64,000 nucleotides of DNA from Lichtheimia corymbifera B2541 (taxonomy: Eukaryota > Mucoromycota > Mucoromycetes > Mucorales > Lichtheimiaceae), in NCBI GenBank assembly GCA_000697475.1, contig JNEU01000934.1, forward strand, positions 33,471 through 97,470, in the 5' to 3' direction. The notes beneath the pieces are model-generated. The model saw nothing but the letters and a program-made list of their open reading frames with translations. It had not been told where the DNA came from and searched no databases. Within the stretch, counting starts at the first letter, position 1; every line of letters begins with the position of its first letter. A program made the position numbers and the translations under genes. Of this stretch, positions 11,567 to 21,960 are shown piece after piece.

Positions 11567-12571
11567 ATGGAGAAGGAAGATCAAGTTCTCGAGGTATTGA
11601 AATTGTTTATTGGTGTTCATATTGAAGAGAGCTCATTAAGATCAATAACATTATGGACGCAGGATTGCGTTGAAGCGCTTTTACCACATATTACAGTACT
11701 GGGCTAGGCTGAAACGCCATCCTTCGTTCCTGGCTATTCATGGTGACCAAACCTGCTTGGCGAGCAGTGGTGATGAAAATTGTTCTGGATATCTTCAAAT
11801 GTGTCAGGTCAATAATAAAGCTTGCTGGTTAATTAATGACATCAATGTGGTGGGTCCTGCCGATTGAAGGATATCATGGGTCTTCTATTTCACGCTAGGA
11901 TGTGAGAACATTGGCAAAAGAGGCTTATTAGGTGGGATGTCATCCGGGAGAGAGCGACAAGAAACGGTGATAGCCGTATTATTCATTGTCAAGTAGCTCA
12001 CTCATGTCAAAACTAAAGACGGAGAAGAACCAAAATAGGTAACAAAACCGAGGGAGTAGATGTTGATGGGTTAATCTTACTGGTAGAGGGGTGCATGATC
12101 GTTCGAGACATCCACGCGGTCATGCGCTCGTGAAGCTAGACATGCATTTAGAAACAAAGAATATCAACATGCTCTTATCATGACTCCTTTGCTTATGTTA
12201 TTTTTATCATATTCCGTCACAACTCAGCTCAAAGTTGGATTGACATGATATTCATTGTCTTATTGTAGTAGCCAGTTTACTAAAATATTGAAAGACTTTG
12301 GTTGACATCCGTACCTGTTGCAAGAATCATCACAGCATTCATCATGTGACGGATATTGTAAGATGAAAAACGAGCAATAGCATTTGTCATGACAAAAGGG
12401 GTAATACTCGAAATAAAGTTGTCATGCATGCGTGCAACCGCAAGGGAATCGTGTATGGATCTGGATCATCATCATACCATGAGATCATAATGACGATCAT
12501 CACCATAAAAATCAGAGTGGTGAGAGTAATTTCGACCTCTTCTTTCTTCCCTTCAAGTTTTCCTGTAAAAA
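11567..12571. other. intergenic region
   Basis: No gene, structural RNA or repeat was recognised. The short ORFs here have no family resemblance. Confidence 0.4.
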
Positions 12572-13016
12572 ATGGACCACCCTTACGAAACAGGAGAAAA
12601 AGTCTGCTATAGATTACCCGACGATAGTAAGCATTATCCGTTATTCTTATTAGCTTATGTAGATTTTGGGATACATCACTCTAACATTTGCGTCGCTAGA
12701 AAACCTTCAGCGTATTGGAATTATCAAAGCAGTCTATATCAATCCAGTGCAGAGAGTCCCAAAGGTAATTATTGAATAACGTATCACGTGAATCTCGCTT
12801 ACCAATAACCAATTTACAGACTTTATTGAAAGGACAAGGGAAGAAGCAGATGGATCAAGCGACAGAACAGGCCCCAGTCTTTTGTATTGAAGATTCCTTC
12901 AACGGAGCTTATGCCTGTAAGTGCGAATATGTATTGGTAGTAATACGGTTGACTAATATCGTGGTCTTCAGTGGTCCACTTGTCTTTAGTCGTCCATCGA
13001 ATCAATAACCGACCTC
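12572..13016 (+). CDS. possible small or decayed gene, function unknown
   Basis: The first exon from ATG 12572 reads MDHPYETGEKVCYRLPDD and ends at a GTAATT donor near 12765. An acceptor (TTTACAG) lies near 12820. The phase-correct join gives a short tail beginning DFIERTREEADG and stops soon after. The better-looking downstream segments ('QAPVFCIEDSFNGAYA', then after a GTAAGT..TTCAG intron 'LVHLSLVVHRINNRPR' and stop) need a different phase. This pattern suggests either a misjudged splice site or a gene that has taken a frameshift. No family is recognised. Confidence 0.3.
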
Positions 13017-13039
13017 GCTGAACTACCAACTCCATGGCT

Positions 13040-13898
13040 CATATCTTTGCATTCTTGATATATTTGTACAACCCACATCTTAACCGCCTATATGGATATA
13101 TTTTGGCTTTGGCACAAAAATAAACGCCTTACAATTGCTAGGATGAATACTATTGCTGATAAATCATGGTGTGAAACTTGATTACGACTCGATTCATACA
13201 TGGAATATATGCGTTTTTAACAGTGATAAATGGATACTGAATAAGGGTACCGGTTGCCAAATGTAGGATATCATTCTACATTGACAACTTTTTTTTCCCA
13301 TTATTGTTGGTCCGGTTCATATTCGGATGGTGGTCTATAAACACCCACATAACATCTTCTTATAATAAAACTCGGTGATTCTTCTGGGTCATGTGTATAA
13401 GCGTATATGAAACGTGCGCGATTGACTCAAAAAGCCTCCATGTATTCTTTGTAACAGTATGCGTTTATGCTAAGCGATAGCGGTGTTGACACTTGGGAAT
13501 GGTGTTTATCGGTTGTGTGCGTCAGGATCGATGATTTCGATAGTATACGATCTCATAACGTAGGATAATGGCACCACGTATTATAGGGGGGAGAGCTATC
13601 AACATTGTACCATATATAGGTATGGTGTTAGTTGTCCTCCAGACAATGACGCTTGGAAAGACAATGACTACATTTGGCCAGTATCCTGTATTTACAGGTA
13701 CCTCGTCGACGGCAATAAGCATATTTCTCTCCCGACTTTTTTGTCTTGTTGTCCATCCGCATCCTTATACCACGTACCCTCTTGTGATATCAACATCTCC
13801 TTTGCTTGAAACTAACAAATCTATCGCTTCGTAAGTCACGACAACAACAGTAACCGATATATCATCGAGGATTAACATCATATAATCCTACGTAGATT
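13040..13898. other. 5' flank of the XPG-Fanzor gene
   Basis: There is no recognised gene. Two short perfect inverted repeats occur: ATGTAG/CTACAT arms at 13261-13281 and ACCATA/TATGGT arms at 13609-13626. An 88-residue ORF at 13568 has no family resemblance. The element boundary, if the downstream gene is or was mobile, should be sought here. Confidence 0.4.
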
Positions 13899-16800
13899 AT
13901 GGGTATCAAAGGCCTACATCAATATTTACGAACATCAAACAGCTTGCAACAGGGTGTGAATGTTCCCCAGCAACTTGGTGAAAACAACACAAACACCATC
14001 TTTGTCGACTTTTGCTGTGAATTTTTCCAGCTTTTTCAGATCACTTCAGCATTGGAACTTTTTCGCCTTCAACTTCGAGGTGCAAACACAGAAAATAACG
14101 TCAACACCTTCTATCTTGTACTGGGTGAATTCGTTGCCGTGGTGTTGGAGCGGCTTCATCATCTTCTTGACCAGGTACCAGGGCTTACTACTATATGCCT
14201 TGTTATCGACGGTGATCCGCTTTATGCCAAGAAGGAGACACACGTGGCACGCAAGAAACGTCGACAAGATGCTATCAAGTTGGCAAGAAGAAGGTTTCCG
14301 GGTAATCCCAACAATATTCCTGATCCCCAACTAAGCAAGTATGCAAAGCAATGGTTGACGTTCACTGCGGCTATGAAGAACTTTGTCATTGAAGATTTGG
14401 TATTCCGTGGGCACCATCAGTACGATGGAAATAATCCCAATCAACAAGGCATTGTTTATGTATCAGCCCCATTTGAAGCTGATCCAGTTGTCGTTCATTT
14501 GGCCAACAATCGACCAAACTCTGCCATCATTTCAAGGGACGGTGATTTGTTTGCGTATTATGGTGCTGTTGATGTTCCGGTAAGTAAAACGTACAAGCTG
14601 TTTCGTGACTTGGTAGCTAATATTATTATTTGATAGCGTATCCTAAAGTTCAACTGGGACATTGGTGCACAATTTGGTCAAGGTGACATGACAACCAAAC
14701 GCCAGCTATTGAATGCGTTAGCCGGTCATCCTATCGCAAATGATCAAGAATTACAAATGGTAAGCGCCTCATCACTTTACGTAAACCTATGACTCATTAT
14801 ATTTTCAGGCTCAAATCGAATTCGCTGTTCATGCTGCTGCTTCCGGCAATGATTATGCCCAGAACATACCTCAGATATCATTTATCAAGATCCATGAAAG
14901 CTTACAAGCATTACGTCCACATGCAGGAAATGCCAACAATGTCCTTCAAAGACTCATTGATGCATTGGGGAATCGGGCCACTCCTTTCTTTGTTCAAAGC
15001 TTCCAAGTTGCGTTATCACAATACGCTTATCCAATTGTAGGTGCAAATGGTCAACGCTCTGAAGCCATGCCCTTTGAAATCATTGGAAATGTTCTACAAT
15101 ACACTGGAGCTGAACCAGCATATCCAACCACTGGACCTCAACCACAAGGTTCGCGGTACACGTTCCTTCCACCTGATGGTAGTTATTTCCAGGAGCAGTG
15201 GGGTCATACGAGTCCCGAGAACGTTGATCCTTTACGACCAAGACCCCCGCCAAGGTTGGTGTCACGTGCGAAAAAAGCGAAAAGAAACATTTCATCCAAG
15301 GTCAAGAAAATAAGGGCTTTCGTGGATAATCAGCAATTCAGGCATCCAGACGGTGAATCTTCGACCACATACTCACAAAAATCTCGATACAAGGTGACAT
15401 GCCAAGCAGGATTGTATTCTTCGGTGCTGGCTATAGACAACCGCAGTGCCATTCAAGCTACCATCATTACGAATGCAATGCGTACTTTGGTCAACAAGAT
15501 GTCCTTTGCAAGATTTGCTTGTCTCCATATTGCGGATATTGCCATGAGACAGGCATTCACCACCTTGAACCCACAACAGTGCTATGTGTTCTATTCTCGT
15601 TTTTTCGATGAAGACGTCCAGATACGCACAGAAACATGGCGTAGACTTGTCCTTTGTGCTATGAATTACCAACCTGGTCGTACAGAAACTACATACGAAG
15701 ATCGTGGAGCAGCAATAGTGGCCACTGTTTCAGACAGAGTTAACGACATTGTGGATGTTAACGGCAATATACACAATGGCAACCATCACCTTTTCAAGGC
15801 TTATGAAGGCGATGTTGCGTACACTTACCTTTACAGCCTTATGCAAGATGATCCAGTTATTTGCCATATTTTTCTCAAAGCAAGAAAAATATGGTACAGC
15901 GGAGAATTCAGTGTGCTTCACGGATTAGTGCCTGCAAGTCTTTACATTGGACCCGTGGTGACCGAGATTGTACATGGTCTCGATTTGGCGTTTCGCCAAA
16001 ATATCATCAGGAATTTCAGGGCAAGATATTGTGATTACATACGACGACGATTACAAGAGACTGCGCAGTGTCCACAAGGTTGGGATAATAATGAAGGTTT
16101 CCGTAACACTACTATCCAAGCGGTACAAGCCCAAACACGGCAACAAGCTATAAACACCGTCCAGCAAGACCAGAATATTGCTCCAGGCATTCGGCCTGCT
16201 GTCAACAATTTTGTTCAAAGAATGAACAGCAAATATCACGTGAATCTACAAGGATTTGATCATAACGTGTGTATACAAGAGTTGATCAATGAAGCAACGG
16301 TTCCTCTGCAATGGCCTGCCAACCGAGATCGTCTCGTTCGTTATATTTTCCAGCAAATTTGGAACGTCCCTTTGTATTCAGGCGAAGAAAACAGGTATAA
16401 CACTTTTAATGTACTCATTACAGGTAGCTAATCTTGTTATTTTTTATTACATAGGGACATCGATGAGCAAGCCGATAACCAGCAGGCTCAACAAGAAATA
16501 CAGAATCTACCCCAGGGTATCCAAGATGCTATTAACGACTTTATAAATGGCGAGCGCGATCTTCAAGTCATCGACATACCAGTCCAACAATATGATCTTC
16601 GTGCATGTCTCGGTATTGATCCTCCTGGTGAACCACAAGTGATTAATGAACCGACTCCTGTTGAACTTGGAACAGTACGCCCTCGTAATGGTAATGGTAA
16701 TGGTAACGGCAACCATAACGCCAATCCTGACGACAATGCAAATTACCTTGGTAATGCGGACGACGATGAGTTTGAGGAAGATGACCTTGAAGACGATTAT

Positions 16801-18373
16801 TACGGCCGTCCACTTAAGGGATTAGCAACAAGACTTGTTCCGCTTATGGTGTATATGCTCCAGCATTGTAATGGGTACCTTACTTTCCCTCTGACTCCAC
16901 ATCAGCCATGGGGCCCCATTGCGATACCTTTCGATCACAGCGGCATAAAAGAAATATTCTTTACAGGAAATCATTTCAAACATTTCGTGGCTCCTCAAAT
17001 CAGTGATATGCAACAACGTATTATCGACGCTATCCAAGGTGGACACATGGAAATTGCAGATCAGTTAGAGCAAGGTAAACAAAAATGAATATGTTGTATG
17101 CAAGTTTACTTACATAGTATGTTCTTCAGAATTGGACACCATGAACGCCGAGATCGAAAACTTCATTGATTTGCCATTCAAAGTTAATCGTTTCGATCAG
17201 TTATTTGATATCAAGAGATGCGCGATAATAATCAACGGTGAAAAACAAGTGACCAATCGTGGCTATTTAAGGTGGTTAGGTTCTTATATTCCTGGGACCA
17301 GTACAAAACGTTTTACACCAAGACGGTTGATCCGTACCGATGGTATGCGCATCTACGTCATTTATGCTGACTGGTTGCGTGGTAAACGAGAAGGTGTCCA
17401 GGCCCGGTTCATGACGGAGTCACGGAGAACAACTCGGGAAGCAATGATCCCGTTGCTCTCGCCTGCCAATGAAGGGATGCGTCAAGGTGTAGATTTATCA
17501 GATCCATACCGTGGTGTCGTTGGTATGGATTTTGGAGAAGTTTGTTCGGTGGCTTCGGTATATAGGCCCACTGATCCTACGTTGCAAGGGTCACAGCTGG
17601 TTATTAAGAGAGGTTTTCTATACGGTCGAACTTTGTTGAACCGCGACCAATACAACAACATGAAGGCTGCAAATGGCATTGACCAGTTACTTTCCGAGTT
17701 GGGGACATCGACTTATCAAGGAACATACGAACAATTGATGCAGTACTTGGATTTGATCAAGGGAAACACCAGGGCGTATCGACTATGGATGTTCCAATCC
17801 AAGGCTTCCGTAATGAGATTCAAATGGGATAACTTCATGTCTTTGCGTTCGAGGTTGGATCAAGCTTGCTCCCTGGTCATTAACCAAGCTTCAGCAACTA
17901 ATGATGATGATGACGACGACAGACCTTTGATATTCGGATTCGGCTTGGATGGTATCAGTCAACGTAACAGGCGTGGCGCTGTCGCACCTATGGATCAAAA
18001 GCTCATCAACGCCTTATTCCAAAAAATCAAGCAAACGAATCGCTTAAAAGATAGGGAAGATCGTGATATATGCACTCGAGTGGACGAATACATGACTTCA
18101 CAGACATGTTGCCGTTGTATTAAGGAAAGTGTAATAAGCCAAGTCAACTATCTTGTCCGTCAGGCCACCATTTTCGATCGCATGGCACAAAATGCACAAG
18201 GTCAAGTAGAGGTTTTCCGAGTCGTTCGATGCCAGCATAACGATCAGCACACATACCATCGCGATGGCAACGCTGCCGAAAATATGGCGACTATACTCCG
18301 TTATATGATACGTTTCCAACAGCGACCACCCCGCTTCATCAGACAATCGCGTTTACCTCAAGAACAGCAATAA
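13899..18373 (+). CDS. XPG/FEN1-like nuclease fused to Fanzor (TnpB-like) RuvC protein
   Basis: Five exons (13899-14579, 14637-14759, 14809-16394, 16455-17074, 17130-18373) join in phase to 1,417 residues. Residues 1-320 form an XPG/FEN1 domain: MGIKGL start, acids D37, D104 (IDGDPLYAKK), E193 and D195 (APFEADP), D214 and D216 (SRDGD), and D283 in SGNDY of the helix-hairpin region. A basic linker near 421-437 could be an NLS. Residues about 460-900 match the helical part of Fanzor/TnpB proteins. An acidic Asn/Gly spacer encoded at 16680-16800 follows. The RuvC core is at about 1130-1395: D1137 (GMDFGE), E1323 (VDEYMTSQTC, the Fanzor-type relocated glutamate), zinc-ribbon cysteines 1330, 1331, 1333 and 1371, and D1382 (HRDGNAAENM). 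The second Cys pair is irregular (CQHNDQH). Known Fanzors are RNA-guided DNA endonucleases linked to transposons. The FEN1 fusion is inferred from continuous frames and needs transcript proof. No transposase is seen nearby. Confidence 0.85.
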
Positions 18374-18405
18374 GTAGTAGACTTTTTTTGTATGTATGAT
18401 GTTCC

Positions 18406-18421
18406 TCGATCAATAAATCGA
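18406..18421 (+). terminator. hairpin overlapping polyadenylation signal of the XPG-Fanzor gene
   Basis: TCGAT and ATCGA form a 5 bp stem around CAATAA, so the AATAAA at 18412-18417 sits mostly in the loop. It lies 33 bp after the stop codon, which is a normal place for a poly(A) signal. The hairpin may be fortuitous. Confidence 0.4.
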
Positions 18422-18468
18422 TTCGACATCTTATTTAGTAAAATGATGTTTGATATTACGTAAACATA

Positions 18469-18711
18469 TCAAAGGAGATCTTTCCCGTCATTTAGGCTTA
18501 CTGGGTCTAAGTTTACAATTACACGTATCTTCATCGATAATTGGGATGTGTCTATGACTAGAATTGCTTTCCTCTTTATGGCTTTATAATTTACCGTTAC
18601 TTGCTCTAGTTTAACTTTTCGTGCAAAGAAAACTTCATAATTGGTATTGTACTTTTGCAACGACAGAAATTGAGTATGACTAATATCTCGATGGAAGACT
18701 AGTATTGCCAT
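18469..18711 (-). CDS. orphan ORF, 80 residues, unrecognised
   Basis: Reads MAILVFHRDISHTQ through 'KLEQVTVNYKAIKRKAILVI' to a stop at 18469. The alternation of charged and hydrophobic residues is protein-like and it could be the last exon of a minus-strand gene or part of a mobile element with the neighbouring XPG-Fanzor gene. No upstream exon was found and no family is recognised. Confidence 0.25.
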   Translation of the reverse strand: MAILVFHRDISHTQFLSLQKYNTNYEVFFARKVKLEQVTVNYKAIKRKAILVIDTSQLSMKIRVIVNLDPVSLNDGKDLL

Positions 18712-19154
18712 AGATAATATATTCTTCCGCGAAGATGTAATGTGGAGTTGATAGTATCGGGTAAGGCATGCTTTCTGTTTATAATCACTTTATCATCATA
18801 CATATAATGCTGGTTTTACGATGTGTCTATCTGGGTGTCGTATTTCAAGTGTCAATACATCCCCGAATACAAGATGACAAGTCTTTGTATCACAGCGACC
18901 ACACTTATCCCGCAAGAGGATACCGTATACACATACACATTCAAGGTTCATTACACGACGTGCCAACATCTTCATATATAAACGTCATCTTTATATAGCA
19001 TCGTCACACAACCATCCCAGAAACCTATATAAGACATGTTGTAGTTGTAGCTGGAAACATTATTTTGAATACAGTATATTGATTCTCAACGTACCTTCTA
19101 TCCTTCTGTCTATCCTTTCTATACCGTAATATCTCACTGACCTTGTTAACACAG

Positions 19155-19382
19155 GAAGTACAAGCAATTCCACAAGATCAAACCCAGCAACGATCACTGC
19201 ATCAACTAGCAACAGTAGCGGAAATGCATTAAAAAAAGCTAGCGGGTCGAGCCGACAAGACAACAGTCGCCATGGCGACACAAGGAAGAAAGGCGATATA
19301 TCAAAGAATGTACGGAAAAACAGCAGTGGGCCAAAACCGCGTGAATATGCAACATTCATCTCTATTGATACTCGTGCATAGT
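19155..19382 (+). CDS. orphan 3' exon-like segment, Ser/Asn-rich
   Basis: After an acceptor-like sequence (CTGACCTTGTTAACACAG) the frame is open for about 75 residues, Ser/Thr/Asn-rich then basic, ending '..GPKPREYATFISIDTRA' at TAG. AATAAA follows at about 19479. No matching upstream exon was identified between 18720 and 19155, so this may be the end of a gene whose 5' part is lost or very short. Function unknown. Confidence 0.25.
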
Positions 19383-19799
19383 AGAGTGTTCCACAAGGCT
19401 GATCGATTGTTCTTTCAAGTCATGCATACCCTCTTTCCTATTGATCTCATACTGCCGCTCATACCATCATTGATTCTGAATAAAGATATGAACACTGCTC
19501 ATTGATCCTATCATCATGGACCCATTTTCAATCATGATAAGAGAGTGAAATAGTATTATCATTCAACATTGTAATAAAGGTATATGGGGCCTTTTTTCTA
19601 CTTTGGGTGCCAGATGAATAGGGAAGGGTTATCCTTGGCGGTAGTAAAACATACCGAGTGAATGAGCTCGCTCGCACTGCAGAGGCATCCGGTTGTGTCA
19701 CTTTCAAAAGTGGATTTTAGGTTTCAAATCACCACCACGCATATCAATCACTTCTTCTCTTTGCGGGCTCCTTTTACAGCTCTTCCCGTTCTTTTCTCT

Positions 19800-21536
19800 A
19801 TGGACTTTGCAGCATATGACTTTGGAGCTTCCGGTGACAATGGCAAAGGAGATCATTCCTCCCAAAACCAGCAGCATGCTATTGACGGCTCTGTCGATTT
19901 CTTTTCCTTTGCGGATGTCCCAGCGGATTACCATGGCAACGATCCAACCACCATGAACATGGACTATTCACAAGATCTTGGTTCGTCTTTTGCAATGACA
20001 CAGTTTGGGAACCACGACGCACCTCAGCTACAGGATAATATGATGCTACAAGGCCATGGCCATGTTGGTAACAGTGCTCAATATGACATGTCACCTGCAC
20101 ATACGCCGTTAAATCGCCCGCATGGTATGGGCTCAATATTTGGAGAGGATGAGGTATTATACAAGTTCAAATGAGTATTGGTGCACGTCTTCGTATAGCT
20201 CATGCCATCCAAATAGGATTTTTTCAGTCCTTTACTTTCCCCTGCGATTGGGCCATCATCATCGACATATCAGCAACATAACACGGCTGAATCGAGCTTT
20301 TCACCACTCACATCACCAGCGTTGCATTCACAACAAGGGATGGAGAACGTATTACAACAGAGATTGGTTATGATTGAACATCAGCAGCAACAACTAAGAT
20401 CCGCTCATCCCCACATGCCTCCTTCTGCCAATGCACATACAACAACTTCTTCACATCAACCATCAGCAACAGCACAATCACAGCCAATAACAACCACATC
20501 CTCATCAACCATATCCAAAGAAGCAATATACCCAAGGAAACTCGCTCCATCTTCAGTATCATCATCATCAAAAGCATCCAATAACAACAGCAATGACGAC
20601 CATGCATTTATTGCCCCAGCCACTCCATCGTTACTAATGAGGTTGGGTCAACAAGGTGGCAAGAGCAATGATAAACCTTCCATGACATCCACCAACAATG
20701 CAACATCCAAAATAACTGCACAGCATCAACCACCATCATCAGCAATATCATCATCATCGTCATCATCAGTGGATAACATGGCGTCGTTACCAGCTGCTAT
20801 GCTAGAGATGAGACCGGCGCCAACTAGAAAGCAATCTTTACCTGCTACTACAACCAAACGACGGAGGATATCACGTACATCAGCTGCATTTACATCACCT
20901 GCATTGGCTCCAACAGCGATGCATATATCACCAAGGGTGCATCCTACTACCCCATCAGGCACCGATCCCACCATTGCAGCTTTGGTATCACCAGCAGCTT
21001 TACGGCCTCAATCATCAACGGCCTCTCCACGAGCATTGAAACCTCTTATTTCACCTTCACTACAACCCAATGGAAAACGACTCACTGCCATTGAAGAGGA
21101 AGTAGCTGCTGCTGCATTAGCTTCTAAAAGCAACTATCAAAACATGCGGGAAGGCAAGGCAAAGAGTTTGGGCATTGAGTTTTCTACGAGTTTTCAATCA
21201 GGCGTTGAGAATCGGCGGTCGGCACACAAGGCAGCTGAACAAAAACGACGCGATACGCTTAAACAAAGCTTTGATGCGTTGCGTAAGGAAATTGCGGATG
21301 CTTTGGTGGAACAGCAACGACAAGAAGAGGAAGAGGAAGTTGCCAAGGATGATGTCCAAGAACGAAGGGAAAGCAAGGAAAAAGAAGTCAAGCAAATGAG
21401 CAAAGTGGTCTTGATTCAGCATTCTTATGAATACATCCTAAGGCTCAAGGAAGAAAACCGAAGGAAAGATCAAGAGATGGCATTGTTGCAACAAGAATTA
21501 GATAGTCTGCGCAAGCAAATCGATTCGAGTAAATAG
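19800..21536 (+). CDS. bHLH transcription factor
   Basis: Two exons (19800-20153 and 20217-21536, 63 bp intron) give 557 residues. The start chosen is MDFAAYDFG; an in-frame ATG at 19662 would add 46 residues of leader-like sequence. Residues about 120-400 are Ser/Thr/Gln-rich and disordered. The basic region is RRSAHKAAEQKRRDTLKQSF, with the H, E and R positions that specify CACGTG E-boxes. Helix 1 is followed by an unusually long acidic loop (QQRQEEEEEVAKDD..). Helix 2 is MSKVVLIQHSYEYILRLK, and the tail is a coiled coil ending at the C-terminus. This arrangement resembles fungal Pho4/Cbf1/Esc1-like dimeric regulators; the exact orthologue is not assigned. CAT and CAG repeats make up much of the middle of the gene. 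Confidence 0.85.
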
Positions 21537-21960
21537 ACATCATCATGCATAGTATTAGCGGTGTAGACATACATTACATTACTGAATCAAGGAGTTAACA
21601 TTGTCCTCCCCTTATACTTAAAAGATCTGAGTCTTTTCACCTTTATTGAATTATCCTTATGACTTGACAAGATAGTTAGTTAAATAACAATCCACCCATG
21701 AGGCCCCTCTCGTAACGTAAAGATTTCAAGTACGTGAAATGGAACATCATCTTTATTATAGGAATTGACTAGTCAAAAGGGTAGTAACTAAATTTGATGT
21801 GAGATATCCCGCTTGCCGGTAAGTACGGTTTCATTGGATCTAATAAACGGAGTCCACTACCAAATACGTCGCAATTGGTCCTCGCTTGCTTTTATTGCCT
21901 TTCCTTTCTACACTTTTACACTAACCAAGCAGTAACAACAATATCACGCAACAAAGAAAT
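21537..21960. other. intergenic, promoter of EDC3
   Basis: Contains the 3' flank of the bHLH gene and presumably the EDC3 promoter. No ORF, RNA or repeat was recognised. Confidence 0.4.

Noticed and set aside
14965..18373. Fanzor half as a separate gene starting near 14965 or 17132
   Set aside because: Frames run through without stops from the XPG exons and all introns are in phase; the apparent starts at those places are TTG codons.
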